Shown here in pieces: positions 55,280-64,000 of a DNA stretch of 64,000 bases. A program made the position numbers and the translations under genes. The stretch comes from Hofstenia miamia (lineage: Eukaryota; Xenacoelomorpha; Acoela): positions 930,280-994,279 of the forward strand of contig SCFE01000010.1 in assembly GCA_004352715.1 (NCBI GenBank), read 5' to 3'. Under the pieces are notes generated by a model that worked only from the letters and a program-made list of their open reading frames with translations, was not told where the DNA came from and searched no databases. The number at the start of each line of letters is the position of its first letter. Position 1 is the first letter of the stretch.

Positions 55280-56007
55280 CAGAGTTGGCATGTTTTAAAC
55301 ACTGTTTAAAAACAACTGATTTTTTGCAGTGTTTTTTTAAATGTTATTTTTTCAAATTTAATAGGAACGTTTGGAAAGTAATTTTTGGGTTTCGTCCATT
55401 CGTACTTCTAAAATTATTGTCAGTTTTTTAATTGTGGACTTTGAAGCGTATGCAGCAGAGAAAAAGATAAATTTGGACTACATTGATAGAATACAGAAGA
55501 AAGCTATCCGTTTCGGAATCATACAATCGTTTACATCAATAAAATTTAATAAAAAAAAAGATGAACAATTATTTAGCAAGATCCAATCAAATTCGACACA
55601 CCCCCTTCGACACATCCTTCCTAATAGAAATCAATTCGCTGCAGAGAGATTAAGGCCACGTATGCCTCCAACGATTCTGGCAAAAAAATATCAAAACCTC
55701 AAAATTTTTCCAAACAGATGCCTGAAATATCCATATTCGTAAATTTGTAAACTATATATTCTGAATGTTATTTTCAGATCCATAATCATATTATTATTAT
55801 TATTATTATTATTTTACAGAAGAATAGCAAAACCTGTGTTTTGTTTATGTGTATGGAAACGAAAAATAAATATTGATAAGTTTGTCATAATCCAATGATT
55901 GCTATTATGTGTTTTTAACAAAATTTTCGTATCTTAAGCTGGTTCTGCTTAAAATCAACAAAAATCATTGTTTTAAACGTTTAAAAGTACACTTTTTGTC
56001 AACCCTG
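55280..56007. mobile_element. 728-bp hAT-like element carrying a LINE fragment
   Basis: Ends CAGAGTTGGCA and TGTCAACCCTG (inverted, two mismatches) are flanked by CCTATAGG at 55272-55279 and 56008-56015, a perfect 8-bp duplication as in hAT transposons. The inner ends are rich in TTTAAAC. No transposase is encoded. The middle is occupied by a LINE 3' fragment. Confidence 0.85.
55365..55815 (+). mobile_element. LINE 3' fragment inside the hAT-like element
   Basis: A 5'-truncated copy encoding NLDYIDRIQKKAIRFGIIQS, HPLRHILPNRNQFAAERLRP and KIFPNRCLKYPYS, then a stop and an (ATT)n tail at 55791-55815. The end resembles the C-terminus of the 35.5-kb LINE (IDRVQKRAVKLGI and FPNRYLRYL), so it is a related lineage. 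Confidence 0.8.
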
Positions 56008-56348
56008 CCTATAGGCTATAATAAACTTTGCCATTATAGCGCAATCTAGAACCGATCTTGATAAATATAACTCATTAACACTGAATTCTATATGTGTATT
56101 GCACGCGTATACTCACTGTTGCCAAGCATTTCTCACGTACTCAGTGCATCAGAAATACGCATTTGATGCATCAATCATAGCTGTACTCCAAATCACTGCC
56201 AGATGTTAAAAATTTTGGTTTTAACCAATTGCTTTTAACAATTTACATATTAATTCTCAAAACACTTAGTGTTAAAAATTTTTCGTTAATTAGTTAATAC
56301 AAAGTTTGATGGATACCACCTTTGAAAATTGTGGTAAATCTAACAGAA

Positions 56349-57320
56349 ATGATTAATTATTATTGTAGATCATGGTTTTGTGTTGTAGAAGCTAAACTGC
56401 TCAGTCTTTTGCTTAGTGTTTTCGTCAATATTGTTGTTGGCTTCAAATCTTGGTTTATATCAACGCCCACCGCTACTTTTTCAACTCTGTGTTATTATCA
56501 CTTTTCAGTTGGAATCGTTTTATTTTTGGAAATTATCAATATTTATTTTGTAATAAACAGTAGAAAAAGTGTTCAATATTTCGACATGGGACTGTCTCTA
56601 TTCTTTCTAAATACATTTCTTCTGCTCCAGCGTATTGCTTTGTATCAGAAAGTTTCTTCCTGGCATATCATTTACCTACGGTTTGGTAAGAATTGCAGGT
56701 GGATGTTATTTTCATTTATTTTGATTTCTTCCATATTTATTCAATTAGTCCAGTTACTTCCTTTTCATATTACTTTGGCATATAATAAAAAAATTCCCGA
56801 ACATCTTGTTGTTTATGTGCGACACAGTGGACTAAGTTTGGCAAAAATTTTTGGATGTATGATACTTGTAAATTACTATAATTTTTTTCGAACACGAAAG
56901 GTTCTTTATCAAGATATCCTCTCATGTTTATCACGTAAACGAATTTCCAAGCGCGGTCATCTAAGACGAGAACTTGACGAAGAACTAACGGAATTTGAAC
57001 GTATTCTCGGAGAAAACATTTATTTGCGTTATATCCCAAATTTGGAAAGAATTATAGACGAAAGTTCAACTACCAATGGAATTATTGTTCGTTTGTTCGC
57101 ATTTTATTTTTCATTTCCTTTGAATTTATTGTTCATATTTCGTTCTGGTTGCTTTATGGTTAATATTTTTGAAGTATGTTTTATTACTGTTAGTCATGTT
57201 ATTCTTCCAATGTTTATCACACTGTATGATGAAGGTTATCAAAAGCCAAAATTTCAAGTTCCAAAGGAATTTTATGAAAAGGAATTGTTGATGATCAATC
57301 CTCGAAATTATAGTAAATAG
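56349..57320 (+). CDS. Unidentified single-exon multi-pass membrane protein
   Basis: 323 codons from the ATG at 56349 (MINYYCRSW); the frame is open a little further upstream but without another ATG. About seven hydrophobic segments are visible: LLSLLLSVFVNIVVGF, VGIVLFLEIINIYFVI, LSLFFLNTFLLLQRIAL, MLFSFILISSIFIQLVQLLP, LSLAKIFGCMILV, LFAFYFSFPLNLLFIF and FEVCFITVSHVILPMFITLY. A charged loop of ~70 residues (RKRISKRGHLRRELDEELTE) separates segments five and six. That layout recalls insect gustatory-type receptors, but their C-terminal T-Y-x5-Q-F motif is absent, so I do not assign a family. It lies downstream of the last visible fzr exon on the same strand and may be nested in the final fzr intron. 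The absence of stops over 1 kb of AT-rich DNA argues it is real. Confidence 0.6.
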   Translation: MINYYCRSWFCVVEAKLLSLLLSVFVNIVVGFKSWFISTPTATFSTLCYYHFSVGIVLFLEIINIYFVINSRKSVQYFDMGLSLFFLNTFLLLQRIALYQKVSSWHIIYLRFGKNCRWMLFSFILISSIFIQLVQLLPFHITLAYNKKIPEHLVVYVRHSGLSLAKIFGCMILVNYYNFFRTRKVLYQDILSCLSRKRISKRGHLRRELDEELTEFERILGENIYLRYIPNLERIIDESSTTNGIIVRLFAFYFSFPLNLLFIFRSGCFMVNIFEVCFITVSHVILPMFITLYDEGYQKPKFQVPKEFYEKELLMINPRNYSK

Positions 57321-57439
57321 TATTTCTTCTAGTTTTGTCAACATGCATTGGATTGACTAGAACATTTGATAATTTTTGACGTTCGAGAATTTTTTTCTAT
57401 TGATTAAAATATTTGTTGTACATGTAGTCTTATAATAAT

Positions 57440-57662
57440 GATTCAATAACACAAAAACAATAATAATGATAAGGAAGACAGACCTATTGAGGCGCCTAAG
57501 GGCGCTGGAATTATGTCTTGAGAAAGCAGGAAGGGAAGTATTGAGAGAAGATTTACAACCAGGGTTAGTGTTTTGAATGCTGGAATGCCTGTGCAGGATT
57601 CGAGGAAGTGATCTGAATTGTTGATGTAACAATGGGGAAAAATTCATTAAAGCTGACGTCAT
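57440..57662 (-). pseudogene. Possible LINE tail remnant
   Basis: Minus-strand ORF with KSSLNTSLPAFSRHNSSALR, then RLNRSVF and an ATT-rich stretch. Composition and layout resemble LINE family B tails (NRV-I/SVF followed by ATT). Weak. Confidence 0.25.
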
Positions 57663-57664
57663 TA

Positions 57665-59989
57665 CTTATATTTCGTCTCATCTAAGAACATGAATAATAT
57701 TAATATTAATTTTTTATAATTTATGATATATGGTATTTTCAAAAATTATAAATATTCTATTGTGCAGATGATAGGTCTATTTGTGCCAATCGTAATTTAA
57801 ATACAATATGACAATGCAATTTCACTGATGGTGATGAGTCTTATTGGTTTTTTGTTTTAGTTTTTGGAATGCATATAACTTCTTAGCGTCTAGTAGTACG
57901 TGAAATGTAAATACCAGATGTCATGTGTCCAAGATATTGCAAAAGCAAGCATACAAATTCAAAAACTTCTTTATTAGATCATTCTAATCAAGAATTCTGT
58001 TCCTTTGGTCAGCTGTGACTGTTCTTTCATCAACGATCTGTTTGCATTTGAAATATCAATTTCGAAACATTGGAAATCCGGCCGTATGAAACGAAACATG
58101 TTCTGTTTTATTTCTTATTTACGAAGAATTTCACATATACACGAAAACATAAAAAAATGTTTTCCCTCTAAAAATATAATACATAATGAAGAAATTGTGA
58201 ATTTTTTGCAATAGACGTAGCCAATAAGCCCTCTCATCATTTTTCGCGATCAGCAAATGACGCATCCTTTGGGTAGATTTCCGTGGTTCATAATAAGTGG
58301 TGTTAATTTTAACACCACAAGATGGGAGTATTCTCTCCTCTTTCTTTTTCGACTTTAATTCGTGATCCTATGGCGCGACAACCTCTTCATCATTGCATGA
58401 GCCAGCCCAACCCTATAGATATGTCCTTTTAAAGACTTACATTATTTCTTAATAGCCTTGGATAAAGTTGTTCAAAGATGAAGACACATCGATTTGTTAC
58501 ATACAAGTAACGCAAGTGGAATTAGGCTTAATCCTTTTGTTGGCATGTAATGAGTCTGGTTTTGAAAACTTTCCTAGTTTGAGATCTTTTAGTATTTATC
58601 TAACCTATTTCCTACTTATCCATGGAACTCTTACCAAGTTAAACTCTTTTAAGTGTCACTACAACTTGAAAATTATTAGCATAAAATTGAAGGGTACCCT
58701 TCAAAATAACTAGATATTATTGAAGATTGGCCATTACATATTAAATTGCGTGAAAAATTTATGCTTATGGAATACAGAATTAATTTCGGGCTATGAAAAC
58801 AAAGTTAATAAACCATATACTCCACTGCAACTTACATTTTTCTATTTTTAGTGACCATTTTAAAAATTCGTATAGGAACTTGAAAGAACTTGAAGATCTT
58901 TAAATTTCAAGTTGATAACAGTTCCATGGGCAATAATTGGAACTTCATATCGAAACCTTAACTATTTTAGTCACTATTTTAGGAAACTGCCTCCGTATTG
59001 AATCTCTACAATCAGATACGTTAGTTGTAAATTTTGTACATTTGTTCACTGTTCTGATGAGAACGTTTTAATTGGAAATTAGTGTTAGATTTTATAATTT
59101 TGTGAGGTGCTTTTTAATTATGAAAGATTGTAAAATTATTTATATTTGATTGTGTGAATGTGTAACAACTATGTATTATGTTTGCAAATAAATTTATGTA
59201 AATGTAATTTATATAATAAATTATCATCTGCAAAAGTTTTATCGTTACTTTCGTGTTTTTCTAAATTTTGTAAGTTTTATATCACGTGAATCTAATAAAT
59301 TTATCAACGGTTTTTCATTACTTTGTACTTTTTCTAGTAAAGTATTAATTTTAAGCTATAAATCAGACATTGTTGCTGATCCACCGTATCAAATAGCACA
59401 TAGTTTGGTTCATTTATTGCGAAATTTGATGGATCGAGCCATATAAGTAAAAATTAAAGATTGAGCAAAAAATAATTCAAGATTTATAGAATAATTTAGA
59501 AAAATGTTTGCATTTACAGTAAAAATGAAACCAAACACAAAATTTTCATAAAATTATACTTGTCTACGTAATCTAGAGCGGGCTGTTTTGTCTTGAAACC
59601 AGTTTGCACAAAGCCTTCCGACTCAAAATTCTTCATACGAGCCGTAGAACTCGCAAATTCACTTCACAAATACACATCACTACATCTTTTCCTATTACAT
59701 TTGAGAAAACGTAATTTGCATTTGAGAACCGTAATTTGCATTTAAGAAAACAAAGAACTCAATGAAACAGAGAGAATTTGTGTTTCTGGTATTGTAGAGG
59801 TATATAATGTACTACTGTAGAATGTAATATATAAATGAATGCAAAATTTTCGTAGACTGTGTTGAATTAAGACTTTTTGAATATAGCAAAACTATAATTA
59901 CCTATGTGCGATTTCTATGCGTGTTTAGTACATAGGCATTAATCAGAGGTTCTAGGAAATCATTTTGTAGACAGCCAATTATTCGTACA
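57665..59989. other. AT-rich stretch without supported gene
   Basis: Short plus ORFs at 58005-58214 and 58468-58713 have no motif. The final fzr exon was looked for here and not found. Confidence 0.4.
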
Positions 59990-59997
59990 CAACCAAT

Positions 59998-62146
59998 CAG
60001 GCCCGTAGCCAGGGGGATGCTAAGCATCCCCTAAAGTATTTATTTAGTGAAATTAGCATCCCCTAGAACTTTTGAAAAATCAAATGTTGATAAAACAATC
60101 GCAGCAAGATGTTTAGCTAAGTCTGCACATTTTTTTGTTTATATAGTAAATGGTTTTAAATTGTCAATTTTAATTTAAAATTAAAACTTCTATAATTATA
60201 ACTCTTTTCTGTTTGTAGTATCACATTCTACCTGATAAAAATGAAAAAATATTCTGAACCTATGCATGACAATAGAAATACAAACACTTGAAACACATTT
60301 AATTGATTTTAAAGTTTTGAACAATTCTTGGAAATAAATTTCTGTAAAAACGAAATTTGGCGCCGCTTAATTAGTTAAGAACAGTTGTGAAATTTTATTC
60401 GCCTGTAGCATTCCACTTGCTCACCTTCTGCACTTTACAAAATTGCACAGCTATTAAATTTTCTTGGATATTTATGAAATCTACCAATATATTTTGAGGA
60501 AACTATTGTTTGAGGCAGGAGATTTGATAGCATTTAACTTAAAAATAATTTATTTCAGAGTTTTTTTAATGAAATTATCAAATTAATTGGTTTTTTGGAA
60601 CTAAGTACCCATTGAAATATATTATTTTTGAAATAAAAACTTTTATTGAATTTTAATGTTTCCATAATACTAATAATAACAGTATTCGATTACTAGCTCA
60701 GATTTCAAATTAATATAATTATTCAACATAATGCCGCTTGTGTACTAGGGACTTTAGATAAACAAGAACGCATGGACGAAATCTTTACTTTGTTGTAATT
60801 TCTAAACAGGTTTATGTCGAAGGTGTTCTCATTGCGACTTTTTCAGGTTGTGCTAATCGACATTTGATCGCGGATAACATTCAGTGGTTTTCTGATGAGA
60901 AAAGAAGTATAGAAGACATATTTGGCTAAAAAGGGGTTGCATATGTCGGTAGTTATTGTAGTAAATGATTGCCAATCACATTCGTTTCTAGCCTGAAGAT
61001 GCTGTGATTTTAAATCAAGTTTAAGATCGTTTTAATGTTGGCACTGTGGAATTAACTGATGAATTGGAAGTTGCCTCATATATTCCTGTAGAAAACAAAG
61101 CTTCTTGATATTGGTTTTAACATGCGCTTTTTTGAAACTCATTTGTTCATTATTTGATGTTTGTTATTAAACGTTGATTAATAAATCTTTAATTACATAA
61201 AAAAAAAAAATATAATATCTAAATATCTACTGTGCTATTGTTGAAACTGGAAAATCTAAAATAGTTGAAAATTACAGTTTAAACTATGTGATCAAAGTCA
61301 CAATATTGTGCAAAATGCAAGCAAATTTCTAATAACGGTGCAAATAGCCCAACATTTTGAATGCAAAAATTCAATGAATGTTGATGCACATATTAACGGA
61401 GCAGATTACAATTTCATGCATGTAGTTGCAGAAAAACATATAAACTTTATTCTTCAAGACTCAATATTTTTAGAAATGTAAGACTCTACATTTTATATAT
61501 CTAAATTATTGTTTCAAACTAGAATTTTATTGGTCCCCTGTCTCAAGTAATTTTCTAGTACCATGGTCACATGGCATAACTTTTATTATTTTCAGTAGTA
61601 GTCTGAAATCCGCGGTCGCAGTCTTCTCATTTATATTTGCAGCCTCACGGTAGTCCCATTCCCCTTGAAGAAATAATCGTACCAGGTTTTAGTCCCATTA
61701 AATTAGTATCAGTAAGTTCCATTGCACTGGATGATCCATCATAACCCTAATTCACGCATACAATATAATTAGTGTGAATTAATATAGTAGAATTTTAGCA
61801 AAAGGATCAATATTTGATTTGAGCATTTCGAAAATTGTTTATAAAAGTAAGTTGTTGGCAAGATTTGAAATTACAGAATTTGAATTAATTAAATAATTTA
61901 CTTAGAAATTGCAAGCTTTTTAAATTTGCGCCTATTTGTTTCATTTATAGGATTGCTCAGAATATTTACGAGTTTTAGTAATGCTTAGAACTAATGCAAC
62001 CACATACAGATATATAGACTATATGCACACTTGTTGAGTTGTTGTGCTGCCTTATGCAATGCCTTAGTGATTCATATTCTGCATCACCTAGCATTTAATA
62101 TTGATAAATTAGCATCCCTTAAGAAAAGATGCTGGCTACGGGCTTG
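59998..62146. mobile_element. 2149-bp hAT-like transposon, no intact transposase
   Basis: The left end is CAGGCCCGTAGCCAGG; the right end in reverse complement is CAAGCCCGTAGCCAGC. GATGCTAA words follow in both ends. The flanks CAACCAAT (59990-59997 and 62147-62154) form a perfect 8-bp duplication, diagnostic of hAT. No long ORF is present, so the copy is non-autonomous or gutted. It contains a retrocopy-like segment with a poly(A) run. Confidence 0.9.
60810..61210 (+). pseudogene. Retrocopy-like segment with AATAAA and A12 tail
   Basis: Coding-like pieces VYVEGVLIATFSGCANRHLI, ADNIQWFSDEKRSIEDIFG and NVGTVELTDELEVASYIPVE are followed by a stop, then AATAAA (61180-61185), then 12 A at 61199-61210. 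Signal plus A-run 13 nt later is the mark of a reverse-transcribed mRNA end. The parent gene is not recognised, and frames are broken. It could instead be a captured host exon. Confidence 0.4.
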
Positions 62147-62227
62147 CAACCAATCGACAACAACAGTAATTGGTTGTCTAGCAAAAACTGCTTAATGTCT
62201 ATAAGTAGTAGAAGACGAGTCCATTTT

Positions 62228-62302
62228 GTTACACTTTTTTCTGATTGGTCGAGAGGTGGGTAGAAGGAGGTTACACTTTTTTGTGATTGGTCGAGAGGGG
62301 TG
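62228..62302 (+). promoter_or_regulatory. Duplicated CCAAT-box block
   Basis: Two ~32-bp direct repeats, 42 bp apart, each reading GTTACACTTTTTTSTGATTGG then TCGAGAGG. Each contains ATTGG, the reverse of CCAAT. They lie 150-200 bp upstream of the ATG at 62451. Confidence 0.6.
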
Positions 62303-62330
62303 GCCTTTGACCTGAGACGCCGTGGATATT

Positions 62331-62393
62331 GGCGGGGGGTGTTTTACTGACGTCATAAGGTGTTGACTGATTAAACAAGTTGGTCTATATATT
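62331..62393 (+). promoter_or_regulatory. Core promoter: GC box, CRE and TATA box
   Basis: GGCGGGGGG (62331), palindromic CRE TGACGTCA (62348-62355) and CTATATATT (62385-62393) are arranged in this order. A TCATT initiator-like site lies about 30 bp after the TATA box (62415-62419), and an ATG with open frame follows at 62451. Confidence 0.65.
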
Positions 62394-62450
62394 CACCCAA
62401 TTTATCAGATAAAATCATTATTTTTCTTCTACGCAAATTCACTTTTGGCA

Positions 62451-62574
62451 ATGTCTGTTGAAACATTAGTATCTGGTTCACTTGGCAATCTATTTGATGA
62501 GCTATGTACAACTCCACCACCAGCCTCCAACTATAATCCGTTAACACAAGAGATGATGATTGCACCGCCTGCAC
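62451..62574 (+). CDS. Unidentified ORF, N-terminus, cut by assembly gap
   Basis: 41 codons from the ATG after the promoter block: MSVETLVSGSLGNLFDELCT, TPPPASNYNPLTQEMMIAPP, then the gap. The peptide is Ser/Thr/Pro-rich and not recognised. The frame on the far side of the gap belongs to a LINE, so nothing shows they are one protein. Confidence 0.5.
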
Positions 62575-63574
62575 NNNNNNNNNNNNNNNNNNNNNNNNNN
62601 NNNNNNNNNNNNNNNNNNNNNNNNNNNNNNNNNNNNNNNNNNNNNNNNNNNNNNNNNNNNNNNNNNNNNNNNNNNNNNNNNNNNNNNNNNNNNNNNNNNN
62701 NNNNNNNNNNNNNNNNNNNNNNNNNNNNNNNNNNNNNNNNNNNNNNNNNNNNNNNNNNNNNNNNNNNNNNNNNNNNNNNNNNNNNNNNNNNNNNNNNNNN
62801 NNNNNNNNNNNNNNNNNNNNNNNNNNNNNNNNNNNNNNNNNNNNNNNNNNNNNNNNNNNNNNNNNNNNNNNNNNNNNNNNNNNNNNNNNNNNNNNNNNNN
62901 NNNNNNNNNNNNNNNNNNNNNNNNNNNNNNNNNNNNNNNNNNNNNNNNNNNNNNNNNNNNNNNNNNNNNNNNNNNNNNNNNNNNNNNNNNNNNNNNNNNN
63001 NNNNNNNNNNNNNNNNNNNNNNNNNNNNNNNNNNNNNNNNNNNNNNNNNNNNNNNNNNNNNNNNNNNNNNNNNNNNNNNNNNNNNNNNNNNNNNNNNNNN
63101 NNNNNNNNNNNNNNNNNNNNNNNNNNNNNNNNNNNNNNNNNNNNNNNNNNNNNNNNNNNNNNNNNNNNNNNNNNNNNNNNNNNNNNNNNNNNNNNNNNNN
63201 NNNNNNNNNNNNNNNNNNNNNNNNNNNNNNNNNNNNNNNNNNNNNNNNNNNNNNNNNNNNNNNNNNNNNNNNNNNNNNNNNNNNNNNNNNNNNNNNNNNN
63301 NNNNNNNNNNNNNNNNNNNNNNNNNNNNNNNNNNNNNNNNNNNNNNNNNNNNNNNNNNNNNNNNNNNNNNNNNNNNNNNNNNNNNNNNNNNNNNNNNNNN
63401 NNNNNNNNNNNNNNNNNNNNNNNNNNNNNNNNNNNNNNNNNNNNNNNNNNNNNNNNNNNNNNNNNNNNNNNNNNNNNNNNNNNNNNNNNNNNNNNNNNNN
63501 NNNNNNNNNNNNNNNNNNNNNNNNNNNNNNNNNNNNNNNNNNNNNNNNNNNNNNNNNNNNNNNNNNNNNNNNNN
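62575..63574. other. Assembly gap (1000 N)
   Basis: Exactly 1000 N, likely a placeholder of unknown size. Confidence 0.99.
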
Positions 63575-63575
63575 A

Positions 63576-64000
63576 AATAATCATAATGTTGAAAAACTAA
63601 AATTATCGCTGACTTTTGAACATTGGCATGAAGTGTATTATGCACAAGATACTAATTCTATGATGGGAAATTTCATTTCAATCTTTGAAAAACACCTTAA
63701 TATTTTCTGTCCAGTAATGTAGGTCTTAATTAACAAAAATTTTAAAAATTGTGCCTCTAAATATAACAAATCTAAACCTTGGTTAACTGATTTATCCAAA
63801 AAATTGATTATTGAAAAGAAAAATGCTTTTAAAAATTTCTTATTGACAAAATCTAGCGAAAATTTCTTAGCTTATAAAAAAGCAAGAAATTTATCAAATA
63901 TTGAAAATCGTAAATCTTTTAATAAATATATTAAAAATGAATTCAAAATTTTACCAAACCAAAAGTCCAAATGGAAACTCATTCATGAGATTGCTAACAC
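63576..64000 (+). mobile_element. LINE fragment (endonuclease/RT linker), runs off the window
   Basis: One frame reads HNVEKLKLSLTFEHWHEVYY, a TAG at 63720-63722, then KPWLTDLSKKLIIEKKNAFK, YKKARNLSNIENRKSFNKYI and LPNQKSKWKLIHEIANT. The P-W-x-T-x-x-L-x-x-x-I-x-x-K-N pattern is the segment between endonuclease and reverse transcriptase in Jockey/CR1-like LINEs. The frame is otherwise open, so the TAG is a single disabling change. Confidence 0.65.

Noticed and set aside
58468-58713. Plus ORF as the last fzr exon
   Set aside because: Does not contain the S-V-L-N-L-F segment or Ile-Arg tail expected of Cdh1.

Overview
This is a eukaryotic window, AT-rich and dense in introns and transposons. 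It most likely comes from an arthropod, probably an insect. The support is three animal genes recognisable at protein level (glutamine synthetase family, proline dehydrogenase, fizzy-related/Cdh1), introns of only 45-75 nt in the 5' half of fzr beside introns of many kilobases, and a transposon set (Tc1/mariner, piggyBac, hAT, PIF/Harbinger-like MITEs, several LINE clades) common in insects. No prokaryotic gene organisation, CRISPR array or convincing RNA gene was seen. Five N runs interrupt the sequence (21445-22099, 47933-48932, 49841-49962, 50361-50499, 62575-63574).

Left part (1-35 kb). The minus strand carries a proline dehydrogenase gene. Its exons lie at 34714-34944, 32471-32679, 25120-25295 and 15654-15844. 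The catalytic barrel exons were not found and probably lie beyond the left edge. Between the last visible PRODH exon and that edge is a complete three-exon glutamine synthetase-family gene on the same strand (10571-13620, 360 codons, in frame across clean splice sites). It has lost several residues that define the enzyme's metal and substrate sites, so it looks like a pseudoenzyme. The PRODH introns hold a degraded hAT element carrying a small Harbinger-like MITE, a 62-bp repeat at an assembly gap, a ~0.46-0.50 kb tandem duplication touching a splice donor, and an R2/R4-type LINE remnant flanked by (TAA)n. A Tc1 remnant, a hAT remnant and an unidentified basic, serine-rich terminal exon lie near the left end.

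Middle part (35-55 kb). A long LINE (endonuclease plus reverse transcriptase) occupies 35.4-38.1 kb on the minus strand. On the plus strand fzr starts at 41926 with five exons within 0.9 kb. A ~10.5-kb interval follows, containing a piggyBac element with perfect ends and TTAA duplications, a mariner-like remnant, LINE fragments, TA repeats and a hAT-like MITE. fzr resumes with three WD40 exons at 53269-54718. One internal WD40 exon and the last exon were not found, and exon 2 contains a one-base frameshift.

Right part (55-64 kb). A 728-bp hAT-like element with an 8-bp palindromic target duplication carries a LINE fragment. It is followed by an unidentified single-exon multi-pass membrane protein (56349-57320) and a 2149-bp hAT-like element with an 8-bp target duplication and an internal poly(A) retrocopy-like segment. 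A promoter-like block (two CCAAT boxes, GC box, CRE, TATA) sits in front of an ORF cut by a gap, and a LINE fragment runs off the right end.

Exon boundaries were placed by hand from splice consensus, reading frame and family similarity recalled from knowledge. No database search was run.
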